Positions 21,690 to 33,636 of a stretch of DNA of 64,000 nucleotides are shown piece after piece. The DNA is taken from NCBI GenBank assembly GCA_003024175.1, contig MDYQ01000254.1, positions 1 through 64,000 of the forward strand, in the 5' to 3' direction. A program made the position numbers and the translations under genes. Each line of letters opens with the position of its first letter. The stretch's first letter is position 1. Source of the stretch: Planoprotostelium fungivorum. Its lineage: Eukaryota > Evosea > Variosea > Cavosteliida > Cavosteliaceae. The notes beneath the pieces are model-generated. The model worked only from the letters and a program-made list of their open reading frames with translations, was not told the origin of the DNA and searched no databases.

Positions 21690-23166
21690 TCAATTACAAC
21701 AGAAAACTTGATAACGAGATGAAGACGTGATGTATATGAAATCACCCATGTCAAGCTCTTCAGATATACCACTACTCGTGATGGGAGTGAGAGAAGCTCC
21801 TGCGAATGTTCTGCACAGATCCGTGCTATCCATCAGAGCTCCACACTTTTCGTCTGGATCTTCCGTGGCATCCATGGTTACAATCAACGGTCGACGTTCA
21901 TGATACAAGTCAGTACAATTCACTCGTGATCGATTCACTTTAATCGCAGGTAATAGACCAAGATTATCGTGAAAATTGACGTCGCTGAGGTACATCTGGG
22001 GAGGGTATGGCTTGCTGCCGACGATGTATAGATCGAGAAATTGATGGAAAGTAGTGACCAGAGGGATCCAGTAGGTAGACCGTACGAACCTTCATAGTTC
22101 AGAACGTTGACAATCGTGATGATCTGGATGATGGATGATCGTTATGATCTGGACGATGGATGATCGTGTTGACGATGATGACCATCGATGTATAGATGGA
22201 ATCATGATGACATCGTACCTCATCGATGCATTATCAATCTCTCCCATCTGAACCGATATCGTCGCTCTCAATGTAGCCATGGATGAGCTCAATCGATAAT
22301 CTCTCATCTCGATCTGCGTCCACATCAGGTGATGTCATCGTCATCGTGATGTGCCACACTCATGAATCCTACCAAGACCACCAGAATTCATCGTCATGAT
22401 GTAGCTCTTCAGTGAATAGGAGCCCTTGTGCTTCCATCCATTCACTACAGCAACAGCACTGTAGATCGGTAGTGTTTCGTTCTTCTGTTGTCGTATTCAG
22501 AATGAACTGATGAGAGATGGAATCAGAAGCATGAGAAATGCTAGAGGGAGGAGGTAAAAGAGGAGAAACAGCGTACGGATAATTCTCCCAATGTAAGGGA
22601 AGAACCACCACAAGTGACTCGCTGAGAGATGATTCCACTCAATCCAAGGAAGCCACTATCTTTAAACCACTTCCTCTGCAATCTCCACCGGTAGTACATA
22701 TGCAACCTGCTACATCTCACGCGACACCATAAGTACTCTACTCACCACGTCTGACTGAGAAGATTGAACGGTATCAGATACAATACGCAAGACACACCCA
22801 GGGCAATGTCAAACGTTTGATCGTCTGGATGCAAAATTCTCCAGAATGAAGGAAGAGAACAGAAAAATGCGAATGCGATGGCTGACAAGATTCTGAACGT
22901 CTCCCCGGGTATGAAGCTACCTGGTGTGGGTGAATCGTTGTACGGCGGAAAATCGGAGGAACATTGGACGAAAACTCACGAAATATTGTGCCGAGGAGGA
23001 TGATCAAGAGGAGAGCCGCCCACGAGAGAGAGTTGCCGGACCGAGCTAACGTCATCAGATTTGGCGGGAAAATTGTCGACGAATTTTTCTCACACGAACC
23101 ATTGTTGGGTAATTCTATGATGAGAAGTAAGATCTGTAGCCTAAATATCAGCGTCAAGAAAGACAT
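21690..23166 (-). CDS. multipass membrane protein of unknown function (3' end uncertain)
   Basis: The start MSFLTLIFRLQILLLIIELP (23166) is a signal anchor or first helix. SWAALLLIILLGTIF, GETFRILSAIAFAFFCSLPS, ALGVSCVLYLIPFNLLS and IIRTLFLLFYLLPLAFLMLL follow across small introns, giving five or more membrane helices. Later exons are soluble: LPIYSAVAVVNGWKHKGSYS, then VRSTYWIPLVTTFHQFLDLY and a Cys-containing acidic part ending FCCN at 21690. The helix spacing would fit a GPCR-like or transporter-like fold, but no signature is visible. The frame between the membrane part (which meets a TGA at 22497-22499 unless spliced) and the soluble exons is not certain, so two genes are possible. Confidence 0.4.
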
Positions 23167-23336
23167 GGCTGTGGCTGCGTTTCCGCCCTGATCCAATTGT
23201 TTGCGTCAGCCGGCTTCGTCCTGAAATCTCGGTGAGTTCTCCACCACATTTCATCGATGTGTCACTTTGTGTATTTTATGAAGAACCACAAGGAAACAGT
23301 CAAGCAGAGGAGGCCCAGTGTGGGATACCAACCGTA

Positions 23337-23893
23337 TTAGGCGTCTTGTCTCAACATCCTGCCAAAAATAGCGGCGTTCAATGCTGCTTCGAAGAAGAAG
23401 ACGGGAACGTGAGTAAAGACGGCCCAAACGAACGTCAAGAGTACTGAAGGGGTCAGCACGGGAGATGACGTTGACATCACGAGTTGCAATGAGATGCACA
23501 TGAGTGAGAACGAAAGCAGCACACTCACTTTGATCCACAGACGGAGTGCTTCTGCCGTTTTATGTGAGAAGATGATGGAAGAACGAGATGGTGGTATGGA
23601 CTCACCATCGTAAGAGAGTCCTCTTTCCATGTCGTGAAAGACGTTTTGAATGAAAGATGCCGCCGCATAACCACTTCCAGACACACAGTACATCTGCTGT
23701 AACGATTGTCACTCCATCAAAAAAGAAGTCGGTGTCACCTTGATGTTGAAATGATTAGTCAACATGTATTCTAGAAGACCCCAGAGAGCAGCACTTCTGA
23801 TCCCCTATTTGACGATCACACGTCCAACAATTTCTCAATTCTCTTACCAAGACCTTCTGCCTCCTGTTCAGTTTTCCCCCGTGTGATAATCAT
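23337..23893 (-). CDS. small two-helix membrane protein, unknown
   Basis: Four small exons from MIITRGKTEQEAEGLGIRSA. They continue as ALWGLLEYMLTNHFNIK, then QMYCVSGSGYAAASFIQNVF and a last exon with two hydrophobic helices (VSVLLSFSLMCISLQLV, VLLTFVWAVFTHVPVFFF) before the stop at 23337. Exon joins keep frame across GTAAGAG and GTGAC donors. The family is not recognised. It lies 170 bp upstream of the next minus-strand membrane-protein gene and just downstream of tRNA-Ala. Confidence 0.5.
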
Positions 23894-24002
23894 CCATTGA
23901 ATGCATTTCGATGAAATTCTCGTCAACTCAAGTCCAAACAGATACAACACAGCTGAATGCAAGAGAGTTGCGCTTGTCGGTCACAAAGGACAAAAAGGAT
24001 TG

Positions 24003-24075
24003 TGGAGAACCAGGGTATCGATCCCTGTGCCCCTCGCATGCTAAGCGAGTGCTCTACCATTTGAGCTAGATCCCC
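24003..24075 (-). tRNA. tRNA-Ala (AGC)
   Basis: 73 nt with full pairing: acceptor GGGGATC paired with GGTTCTC (one G-T and one weak pair), D-loop AAATGG, anticodon stem CTCGC/GCGAG with loop TTAGCAT, T-arm CAGGG/CCCTG with loop ATCGATA, discriminator A. No intron. Confidence 0.93.
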
Positions 24076-24663
24076 AGGTGTTAGAAGCGATAATAATCAA
24101 CCAAAAATTGATAGTCGATGGCAGAAGCCGCAGCACGAGTGATGATCGATCTCTGTTTTTTTCCTTTTTATCCAATTTTAGGCTGGGAAACTCCGTTCAA
24201 TGGAGTAGAAATCGTTTTTGTGAGATCATTCAGTTCAATCGGTGTGATGGTGATCGTAATCTTCACACGTGCATGGAGCGTAGGTGAGATCTCAGTTTCT
24301 GCGATTCTATCCTCTTTCGTTCTCAAAGAAAAACTCTGTGGTTCCTTACCACTTTTGCGTCTCTGAAGAGAGTTGAAATAAAGACACCGCAGAGAAAACT
24401 GCATCGATCATCACATGTTTCTCATCTACGATTACATTGCGTGGATCGATCATCGACCGATGTGATGTCATAAAACCAATCTGGGTCGGATCCACAAGTT
24501 GCGAACATACTATTACATTTCTCACGCCACAAATCAAGAAAGTCATCGTGCTCAATCAGCACGATCGTAGCCGCCGCACTACATCCGTCGCTATCCTCCC
24601 CACACATGATCATCAAATGAGAACACCACAAGACACACAACGAACAAAATGGAATCAAATGAT
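24076..24663. other. intergenic region, no gene recognised
   Basis: About 590 bp between tRNA-Ala and the RPF2 stop. A plus-strand ATG frame at 24118-24366 encodes hydrophobic residues but shows no domain, and the codon pattern is AT-rich. I treat it as noncoding. Confidence 0.4.
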
Positions 24664-26023
24664 TTATTCTTGAGCTGCCTTCTCGCTCGCCGCGTTCTTC
24701 TTGGCCTCCTTTCCCTTCTCTTTCCTGACTGCCTTGAAGGCACGGATCTTCTTTCTCGTCTGCAGTCCACTGAGATCTTCCTTCTGCATGTGGATCCTTC
24801 CTCTCGTAACGATCGAGTCTTTCGTCTGGTTCTTGACCTATTCGCAGTGTCATTCATTCGTCCCATCGTACTTGTAGAGAAAGAATAAAATGAAATAAAA
24901 TGAAATAAAATGGTCTCACCTTCTTCTCCAATAGATCTTTGGGTATCTGAGTAGATTTCTTGTAGATCTCGTCGGCAGCGATATTGCTCCTTCCCATGAC
25001 GAAATCTGCGCTGGGACCGACCTCGTTTAACTCGACATGAGGTGTCTGTGATGAGTCACCCTCTGATATAATATAGACGTCACCTTGCTGCCAGATCTCT
25101 TGAGCTCGGTGTGGTACACGCGGAAGAAGATCTTGTCTGTCGTGGATGTGCAGACGATGACGTGTTCTAATCCGGCGAGGTTGATGCTGTTGACGATAGC
25201 GCCACGGAAGAAATGTGTGAGGAATGAAGGAGAAATAAATGAATTGAATCATGAATGAAAGAGAGGATATCGAGCAGAAAGTTTGCGAAACGCTTGAAGA
25301 CGGGGTTCTGTTCGAATTCTTCACCGATGAAGAGGAAGCATGGCTTGTTGGAGGTGGTGATGCTCTCTCCTTTGAACTCGTTCAGGCTGCGGAAGTTTTG
25401 TAGGGACACCTGAGATGGGAATCAGCTGATGATACGTTGCGATGATCTTCGCGTCGTGATCACAGAGAGAACTTACCTCGAACATGTCTAACAACAAGTG
25501 ATCGAAAAACCTGGCGAAGGTGATGTTGTTGGGTCTCTTTTTGCTGTGAGAGCTGAAGACCATCAGACTGCAATCGTTGCGATTGGACAGAAACTCGATG
25601 GTCTGTCCGTCTTCGAATGGTACAACGTTGTTCTTCTTTGTCAATTGGATAGTGTCCTCTTTTCCCTTCAACATGGCCTGAAGAAGAAATCACGATCATT
25701 CGTAGCCATGACGGACGAGATAAACATTGTACGATGGCTCTACTCACAAATTCTTTCATGAAATCATTGTTGGTCTGCGAAGAGTTGGTTCCGCGAAGAA
25801 ACATAGCCTTCTTGATGTTCTCAATGATGAGTGATTCACGGCCTTGGATGGCACGTTGAACTCTCTTCTTCACCCTCTTCACTTTAGGTAACGATACGAG
25901 GGCACCGATTCTCTGTTTTCTTGATGCATTGCCCTCATCTCCAGCATCAGATGCCTTCCTCTTCACACCCTTGGATGCACCTCCACCACGAATGGATTTC
26001 TCTAACGCTGCGAGATCGCTCAT
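24664..26023 (-). CDS. RPF2: ribosome production factor 2 (Brix domain)
   Basis: Encodes the RPF2/BXDC1 protein that, with RRS1, brings the 5S RNP into pre-60S ribosomes in the nucleolus. A basic N-terminal extension (MSDLAALEKSIRGGGASKGV) precedes the Brix domain: IIENIKKAMFLRGTNSSQTN, NNVVPFEDGQTIEFLSNRND, CSLMVFSSHSKKRPNNITFA, FFDHLLLDMFEV, FRGAIVNSINLAGLEHVIV and PHVELNEVGPSADFVMGRSN. The basic tail GRIHMQKEDLSGLQTRKKIR is the family C-terminal signature. There are about five introns; two carry TTTTATTTCATTTTATTTC-type tracts. The stop GAATAAATC overlaps the poly(A) signal. The gene shares a 110-bp divergent promoter with the HCNGP-type gene. Confidence 0.93.
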
Positions 26024-26132
26024 GATGTTTCGGCTAAATGATGATCTTTCGTCTCAACTTTTTCTTTCAGATCAAATATTTGTACCTCTTCATGGCATTA
26101 AAACCCCACATCTGATCTCACACATCCTCACG
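26024..26132. promoter_or_regulatory. compact bidirectional promoter, RPF2 / HCNGP-type gene
   Basis: Only 109 bp separate two divergent start codons. The promoter and both 5' UTRs must fit in this interval. No TATA box is obvious. The call is inferred from gene layout. Confidence 0.5.
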
Positions 26133-27235
26133 ATGGACCTTCTCAGCGCTTATGCTGATTCAGATACGAGTCCTCCGCCACAAGACAAATCAGAGGATAA
26201 ACCAGAGGTTAAACCTCTTGGATTTCTGAATGCCTACGCGGAGGATGATTCACCGACGACGGAAAATGGAGCCACCGAAATTGAAACGCACACCGTCAGC
26301 CGAGAGACGACAAGAATCGAGATCACATCAGAAGATCCGTCACGGCATCACCATGAACCTGTCGATAGTATACCCCCATCGGTCTTGGGAGAGACGACAG
26401 AAGAACATCCAGTTCTTACAGTGACTGTCGAGAATGTCCCTGAAGAAGTAATGCGTGACTCTCAATTGAATCACAAGTTTCCGCCATTAGACAGCTTTCT
26501 CCCTCCAAAGACGCAAGAACCATGTTCACAAGCTCTTCTTGTGAGTCCATTGTCTGTTGTCATCATCACCTCTCTGCAGAGACCTCATGTAAATGCAGGA
26601 TAAATTCATCAATTTCCACAAGCACAGAGCCGCTGGAAAGAGTCCTCTCGTCTCCATGCAATTATCTCACACATTCAAAAACCCATACATCATGGAGAGG
26701 GTGAGGCATTCATCGCTCCGAAGATCCCATCGACACATCATCGACCATCACCGACATCATCTGAACACGTTCCATCCATACGTCGCGATATAGAAGTCGT
26801 CTTGTCGGTAAGGAACGATGACAGGTCATCACCGAGCTCAAAGTGGAAGACAGAGGTACCAACTACCCACCCCACCTCTACACGACAACCAAGAGAAGAG
26901 AAGATTACTACGATGCCATAGCCGCCGACCAGACCGCCGCAGCAGAGAGGGCCGCCAGGGTGAGGATCCCATCATCACATCTCCACCGATAGACGTCATC
27001 TGAAACATCATCTTAGAATCGAACGAGCATTTCATTTACAGACGGGCAGAATGCAAAGAAGGGAAAATGGGACGGTAAAACCACAGAGAATACATTCGTG
27101 GCGGCCAGCGATGGAACGGCAACAGCAGCGAATCCGGGAGAGTCAAAGAAGAAGAGAAAGAAGATGGAGAGGGAGAAGAAGAGTAAAGCGGCGGAGGTGA
27201 AACCGGTGGAGACTGCCTACCAGATGATGATGTGA
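26133..27235 (+). CDS. SAP30BP: SAP30-binding protein / HCNGP family
   Basis: The start MDLLSAYADSDTSPPPQDKS and LGFLNAYAEDDSP are the acidic 'L-x-x-Y-ydd' repeats typical of HCNGP proteins. The central exons read DKFINFHKHRAAGKSPLVSM, then FKNPYIMERV, VEDRGTNYPPHLY and DYYDAIAADQTAAAERAA. These match the HCNGP core (FKNPxIYEKL...GTNYPxxxF...YYExLAxxQ). The tail is lysine-rich (SKKKRKKMEREKKSKAAE). The animal protein links SIN3/HDAC repression and splicing factors in the nucleus; the same general nuclear role is inferred here. Introns are about 26540-26580, 26700, 26810 and 26959-27041. Confidence 0.85.
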
Positions 27236-27488
27236 TTGGAACGGGACCGATGACGGATTGATGGGATGCAGGAGACAGAGATTAGCTCAACAGAACGCGG
27301 AGAAGTAGTCGTAGAGGATATCTTATCGCATGTTTATGTTACGAGATGTTGGGTGGTTACGGAGACGGAAAAAATGAAAAAAATGGAAATCGAATATCTT
27401 TTCTTCTGTTGAGATGTAGATCGTCTGTTCGCTGAACCAACCGGAACCGATTCACATAAATACACCACACAACGTCAACAACATCATC

Positions 27489-30400
27489 ATGGTGAACTCT
27501 CCAGATACACAAGCAGATTCGAATCGTGTGGAACCGGTGAAGGATCAACAGAAGATTGTCCCACTGAATACGAGGTGTTTTAAGTCATTCTGGGCGTTGT
27601 CACAGACATCGGGTGGCCGAATGGTAACGAGACTTGGATGTGGGATGAATTTCATCTTGCTACAGACGAAAAGCACGGGAGTTCGGTATCCATTCAAGGC
27701 CAACATGATCCGAGTCTTCCCATCCTTCGAGAGCATCTCCTGTCAGGTCAGAACAGAAGACCAAATTCACTCGAGCTGATTCTCAACAGGTGATCGACAA
27801 TCGTGATGGCTCATACGCTGTGGCATTTTCCGTAGACAAAGTGAGAGTCATCTCTCACTTCTCACTTCTCAGCTGATGTTGATAAAAGGCGGGAGATTAC
27901 ACGGTTCACGTGAGCTCATGGACTAATCACCTCGTTTGGAAATTCGAAATCTCTTGCCAAGAGACAAGTGGGTCACACATCATCACCGTCATCATCATCT
28001 TCGATACCGTCACGTCTTCCATGTCACGTCACCACCTCAAGCCTCATCAGCCGCCTGCGCCTATCGCTGGGGGAGTGGAGGAGCCGTGGGACAGATACCA
28101 GACTACAAACCGGTCGCCATGGAGAGCTTGGGCAGCATCACCATCAAGAAGATCTCGTCTGGAACATCTCACACCGTATTCATATCCGGTGGAGGTGCTA
28201 TCTTCGCATACGGCCAGGTGAACTACTGGATGACGTGTGATGATGTGTGATGACGTCATCAGAACGACCGCGGGCAGTTGGGACACCCGGTAGAGGTGAC
28301 TCTCATATTTTTGTTCAGAAATCTGACCGTTGTAGACGTTCGAAGTTTCCAAATTTACGGTGGTACCCAACATCAACCGCTCTGGGTTAGAAGTCTCTTG
28401 CGGTAAGACGTCGACGACTCTTCTGCTCGAAGGAGGTGAGAAGACGTCATCTCTCTCGTGTGTGATGATGATGATCGTAAGGTGATGTCTGTTCGTTCGG
28501 CGATGGAAAATTTGGAATCAAGTATGTCGAGCTGTTGAAACGACAGAGAATCACTTCGATCGCGTACGCTTTCGGGAAGCACATGGGAATCAACGTTCAA
28601 GGAGAAGTGAGTCTTGTCTCGCGATGATGATCACCACCATTAAGCCGATGACGATGTTCTCACATCACAAACATCGATGATGATCACCATCATCACAGAC
28701 ATCGATGACGGTGTCCAGGTGTTCACTTGGGGCACCAATTCAGACCTCCCTTGCAAGGAATCGAAATTGGCGAAACTTCGCGTGAAACAGATCGCAGGCT
28801 GCTTCAAACATGCATTAGCCGTCACAGTGGACGGACAGGTAAGCTACCCTCTAAATCATCACACACCATCATTCGTCATCACACATCATCCCAAGTGGTC
28901 ACAACTCGCAGTTGTACACGGGCACCCACGATCATTTCCACAAACTCACAGACTGGACGCGAACTCTCATCAAAACCACAGATCGAAGTGAAGTGAAGAT
29001 CTCGCAGGTAGAGATCACGTGACACGTACGTACTCACCGCATGGATGACAGGTGGCAGTCAGTCCAAACATATCGTCGGCTTTGGACGAAAATGGATGTG
29101 TTTGGACTTGGGATGCATCGAATCACTTCTCTTCATTCTTTCACAAGTCTTATCTGGGCCGCGCTCGTTTTTCGAACGCTCGAGAGCCAGGAATGGTCAC
29201 TTTTCCTGGGAACAAGGTGAATCGAGTGACTCGGTGAAGTTGATGACGTCATAGACTCGAATCTGTCAGCTGGTGACGGGCAACGTGCATTGTGCGGCTT
29301 TAGACCAAAAGGGGAGAGTGTACACGTGAGTCGAAAAGAGGATGACCGTACAATGGGGATTGAGGTTTACGGTCGATTGACGGAGTGGTACAGGTGGGGA
29401 GATAGTGTACACGGACAATTGGGTTTGGGTGATACCATCGAGAAGGAGACACCGAGTCACGTGACATCGATCGGTCAGAGGGTGTACTACATCTTAGCTC
29501 ACGGAGATGAGGTGTCACATCTTCCATCATCACACGTGTTCGCATCATCTCACATCATCTCACCCCATCATCTCACATCATCGAACGTCACATCATCACA
29601 CCTATGTGATTGACGATGTATAGACATTTGCCATGATGTCACCTCAGAGCCGATTGGGTGAAGAGATGTTACTTGCATGGCAATCGGGAGATTTCGCTGA
29701 CATCACGTTCACATCAAAAGAAGGGAAGAAATTATCCGCGCACAAGTGTGATATCCTTTCCGTGAAGTTTCATACTAAACCCTAAACCCATACCTTAACG
29801 CGTGCACTATTGTACACGAGCTGTCCCAACTTGGCCCAGTCGTTCAACGAAGAGAGAGAACAAGAGGTGACATATCTCAGAATATTCTCGGAAGGTGTAG
29901 AGAAATGTCTGACGAATTCAGATGAATTTGGATTATTCAGCTTCAGTGCTGACACACCTCTTCACTTTCGTCTACGGAAAGTCTCTTGGAATGAAAGCTT
30001 ACACCGAAGACTACGACCAACTCTGTCACTTGGCCGTACACGTTGGGTGTTTAGAACTACAGAGGGAGTTGAGATGCAATGATACTGCGTCAACCGAAGG
30101 GAAGACTCTTACGTTCAAGAGATTGGTGAACGAGAAGAGGTACGTGATGATGGAGGTGGTGACGATGATGACGACGGATGCAGGTTCTCTGATTTCAAGA
30201 TCGTTTTGAACAATTCTGAGGGCACCTACGAGTTCTACGCTCATCGAATGTGAGACGTATTTCCATCATCACATCATATCTTCGATCGTCTAATCATCAC
30301 TGGATCGACTCTGACGATGACAGTCTGTTGTCTCGAATGCAATACTTCAAAGTCCTTTTCTCATCAGGCATGAGAGAGAGTAACGAAGGAAAGGTCATAT

Positions 30401-30804
30401 GGAGAGACATGGAACATGACACGATCGAGTGTCTCTTGGAATGGCTCTACACCGATGACCTCGAGATCTTATCTGCAGACACTGCCCTCGATCTCCTCCA
30501 AACGGTATTGACCCTCTCCATCATCCACCGAGATCAAGGTCATCGTGTCGTATCCGTTCTCACTCGTGAGCAGGCTGAAGAATTTGGAACGGACCAGAGG
30601 TTGAAAGAGTTGTGCACCAGTCTGGCCAGACAGTCCATGGATTTTGAAACCGTCTCGTACGTCCTCCAGATCGCTATCCATTCGAACGCGGCAGAGCTTC
30701 AGAGGTCCTGCCTGGACATGATCAAGGAAAACCTGGCTCACGTGGAGAAGACAGAGACCTATCGAACGCTTCCCACAGAGGTCAAGGCGATGTGTCGTTG
30801 TTGA
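27489..30804 (+). CDS. filamin-like / RCC1 / tandem BTB protein
   Basis: About twelve exons. The N-terminal region contains VIDNRDGSYAVAFSVDKAGD followed by YTVHVSSW, a filamin-type Ig repeat. RCC1-like beta-propeller blades follow: YRWGSGGAVGQI, GGAIFAYGQNDRGQLGHPVE, QVFTWGTNSDLPC, GCVWTWDASNHFSSF and GRVYTWGDSVHGQLGLGDTI. The first BTB reads AWQSGDFADITFTSKEGKKL followed by SAHK. The second reads DFKIVLNNSEGTYEFYAHRM and FKVLFSSGMRESNEG, with a helical BACK-like end (DTALDLLQTVLTLSIIHRDQ) before the stop at 30802-30804. The RCC1-BTB-BTB order resembles IBTK-type Cullin-3 adaptors, with a filamin repeat in place of ankyrins, so a substrate-adaptor role is inferred. One gene is assumed because frames stay open between the propeller and both BTBs. 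Confidence 0.75.
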
Positions 30805-30872
30805 ATGAAGTCAAATCGAGTTCGAACATTCATGTTCGTGTTTCAATTTTTCGGATCGCACGCACATCATCA

Positions 30873-32560
30873 TCGGTCGGCTCATTTTCAATTTTCGAGA
30901 TGGACGATCTCATCGGCTGGGATGTGATGCGAATCATCTTCCACCACCTCTTTCTATCCGATCTCCGCTGTAGGATGTACGGTACCTGCCAGCTTGTCTC
31001 TCAACGATGGAAGAAAGAGACTGGTGACTGGTTCGATCTGGAGAGATTCCAATACCTTCCGCTACGCCGCAAGTTTGCCCGCTGTAAAGAGCCTGAGGAT
31101 CTGCAGTGTCTTCGACGCCTCCTCCAACTACCAGACGTATTCATCAGAGAGGAACACCTCGAAGAAATGAGAGAGAATAGCACAGGAGCGCCTGAGCAGG
31201 ATGACTTCATTATCGATCTTTTAAAGAGCATCGAAGGCGCTCATCCTCTGATACTCTCCCGTAACTATCTGAATCGACTGACGCCCGCCTATTATTATCT
31301 GAGTAGAGGTGAATGAGCTACAGTGTATCACCTTCTCATCTCAATCAGATGTTCTGGTCTTCTTTGGGCTCACGTTGGTGCGTCGCGATCAAGTGGAACT
31401 CATGCGGAGTCTGTTGAATGAAAGAATAGTTCAAACTTCTGAGGAGACGGCAACAGAAGTCGTTCGCTGTGGATCCACACAGATGTTCACTCTCCTGGCC
31501 AAACAAGGCAACATAAGCCACGAACTGTTCGTGGCAGTGAAAGCGGCACACCATCGTGACTTCCTCCTCCAGTTAGTAGAACTTCAACCTCATCAGAAGA
31601 CAAAGTGGGTCACTCACGACCTACACGGTCCTCACTCACGCCTGCAGCATTGCAGAGCTCTTTGCAGCTTGGAAAGATCCCGCCTGCTTCGAGATATTAG
31701 ATAAGAAGTACTCTGGCGGTTGGGCTTTCGTCGCTGATGGCCTGCTAGAGGCCGAGGATCTACCAGACGACATGTATCGCAGGCTGTTGGAACCAGATCT
31801 CATCCGCAACATGTACAGCAGCTTTGTTCTCTGTGCCGCCATACGACATCACCGGCTGGAGTTGATACAACGGATCACACCTCACACTGTCGTGAGTCGC
31901 ATCTCAACATCGTCTGCCGAGCTGACCGAGTCAGATGAACGCGGCTCATGCGACCGACATCATCTGCCAATATGGGGCCGCAACGCTGAGAGAGATTCTG
32001 TTCACTTCGATGTGGGACGAAGACCACATCTTAAATCGAGACTTCCTGCCGAGCTTGGCCGAGTGGGGCTGCGAGGACATCATCGAAGACCATGTGAAAC
32101 ATGACACGAGCTTGAGCCTGCTTCACAATTCTCTGTTGCATGCAGTTGTCATCTGCGGCCGAGTCGACTTGCTGAAGATCATGATCCGAGAGAGACCTTT
32201 CCACTCAGGATACAACAATGCTGCCTTGTGTGAAGCAGTCAAGAGATCGAACGTAGAGATGGTAAAGCTGCTGTTGGCATCGGGCAAGATCGATCGGGAC
32301 GTTCAGCGGGAGATGATGATGGAAGAGGCAAACAAGGCAGGTAACGAAGAGATCATACGACTGTTCAAAGAACCGGCTGGAAGACAAAAGAATAAATGTA
32401 AGATGATGTAACTCGTGCGCTCCTTTTGAGTGCAGAACCGTAAGGTCAGCAACCAGACGATCTACCTTCCGAATGAACCGTGTAGATTAGGAAGAATCCA
32501 TTCCATGTCCTGTACATAAGTTCACCGCAAACATGAACGGTGGACAGTGCGTGATGTGAG
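30873..32560. repeat. tandem segmental duplication, unit 1
   Basis: This stretch (F-box/repeat gene plus a decayed piece of the flippase 3' end at about 32440-32560) repeats the stretch at 33611-35410. Nucleotide identity is high across the first 700 bp of the gene, starting from a common TCGGTCGGCTCA flank. Confidence 0.8.
30900..32411 (+). CDS. F-box-like ankyrin-type repeat protein, intact copy
   Basis: The start MDDLIGWDVMRIIFHHLFLS followed by QLVSQRWKKE forms an F-box-like N-terminus. Helical repeats of about 30 residues follow (VELMRSLLNERIVQT, STQMFTLLAKQGNISHELFV, ACSIAELFAAWKDPACFEIL spliced in frame, AAIRHHRLELIQRITPH, AVVICGRVDLLKIMIRERPF, AVKRSNVEMVKLLLASGKID). These read as degenerate ankyrin units. 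Introns are about 31312-31351, 31601-31643 and 31890-31933 and keep frame. The stop is at 32409-32411. By architecture it may recruit substrates to an SCF ubiquitin ligase; that is inference. A second, damaged copy lies at 33637. Confidence 0.75.
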
Positions 32561-32660
32561 ATGACGAAGAAGTATTCTCACGTGGTGTACAGTATCATCA
32601 TGCCTATCCCAGAGATGAGAGGGAAAAAGATCACACCATCGTCTTTCAATCCAGATGATC
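32440..32660 (-). pseudogene. decayed fragment of the P4-ATPase 3' end
   Basis: Reading minus, AGACGATCTACC and ACATGGAATGGATTC segments match the flippase exon at about 35310-35400 (encoding [20 protein letters not shown]), with substitutions and an interrupted frame. Further on, a short open stretch (DDGVIFFPLISGIGMMILYT) looks like another membrane helix. This is best explained as a leftover of the segmental duplication that also copied the adjacent F-box/repeat gene. Confidence 0.55.
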
Positions 32661-32723
32661 GTTCGTGAAGTAGGAAGTGTACGACAAGTTTATGTGAAAT
32701 CATTGTTTGCCGGTCCAGAAAGA

Positions 32724-33200
32724 TCACCAACCGCGGTAAGAAACGACGATCTTGTGATGGCCTTCTCCCACCAAAGACGCACAGGTGAGAGGCGTCTCCA
32801 CCCAAGAATTACAGACGGGTCCGTTTCGGGTAGAGACGCACTTGGACTTCACAGTGAACTGCCCGTGGCAGACGGCCTGGCCGAATCCGTTGCTGTCGCA
32901 CTGAAACTTGAACTGTCCTTTGGCATCGACTGCAACGTCCTTTGCCTCGCACCAGAAGTAACCATCTTCCAGGGATGTGAAGGACAGAGAGTCCAACGAG
33001 TCACCCGAGACGTTGTACTTGCGAGGGAAGTTGGTAGTGGAGAAGCTGGAGTGTTTTGTGAAGACGTGGACCTCTGTGAAAGGTCCTTGCTTGAGAGGTG
33101 TACGATTCAGCAGCGAGAGAAGGTCGAGATCGGGTGGAGTGGAGACCACAGATGCAGCAGCTGCGAAGGCGAAGAGAGTGAAGAGGAGGATCTGTTGCAT
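32724..33200 (-). CDS. small secreted protein, unknown
   Basis: A single-exon 158-codon frame. The N-terminus MQQILLFTLFAFAAAASVVS is a clear signal peptide. The mature part has several cysteines (FWCEAKDVAVDAKGQFKFQC, KSKCVSTRNGPVCNSW, TPLTCASL) consistent with a disulphide-bonded extracellular beta domain. The domain is not recognised. The gene sits between the two copies of the duplicated F-box/repeat gene and has no second copy of its own here. Confidence 0.65.
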   Translation of the reverse strand: MQQILLFTLFAFAAAASVVSTPPDLDLLSLLNRTPLKQGPFTEVHVFTKHSSFSTTNFPRKYNVSGDSLDSLSFTSLEDGYFWCEAKDVAVDAKGQFKFQCDSNGFGQAVCHGQFTVKSKCVSTRNGPVCNSWVETPLTCASLVGEGHHKIVVSYRGW

Positions 33201-33636
33201 GATACCTGTATCATCTTAGGACCTTGAGTGGTTAGACGATCACTTGCCGAGAGAGGGAGATCGGCTGTTCAGCTGTTGTTGTTGTTTGTTATGATGAATG
33301 CAGGGCAGAGACTGTGTCTTGGAAGTCTGGCGAATATGTCGCTGTCGTGACATCGTTCTCAAACAAGAATAAATAGGTATTTTCCTCGGAACAGACCACG
33401 GACTTCCAGGACGCCAGACAGACATACATGATGATGGCACCACCAATTGACCAGCTGTGGCTTGACGCTGGAAAGTTCTATGAAATTAAGTACATTGCGA
33501 TGAAGTTTATTGGGGCTACATTAGAACTGCGTTGTAGACACCCGGGGAAACGTCGTTGTTGTATGTCGTCGGGTGATGTGATCATCGTGGATTGTGTCGG
33601 GTTCACTTATCGGTCGGCTCACTTTCAATTTTCGAG
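33201..33636. other. intergenic region
   Basis: About 430 bp. A short plus frame (33428-33664) has no domain. Homology to the upstream flank of the first F-box/repeat copy begins at about 33611. Confidence 0.4.

Noticed and set aside
24118-24366. Hydrophobic plus-strand frame next to tRNA-Ala
   Set aside because: No splice signals, promoter or family resemblance; hydrophobicity follows from T-rich sequence.
29522-29600. CATCATCTCACATCATC run as a regulatory repeat
   Set aside because: It lies within an intron of the RCC1-BTB gene and looks like the same low-complexity drift seen in many introns here.
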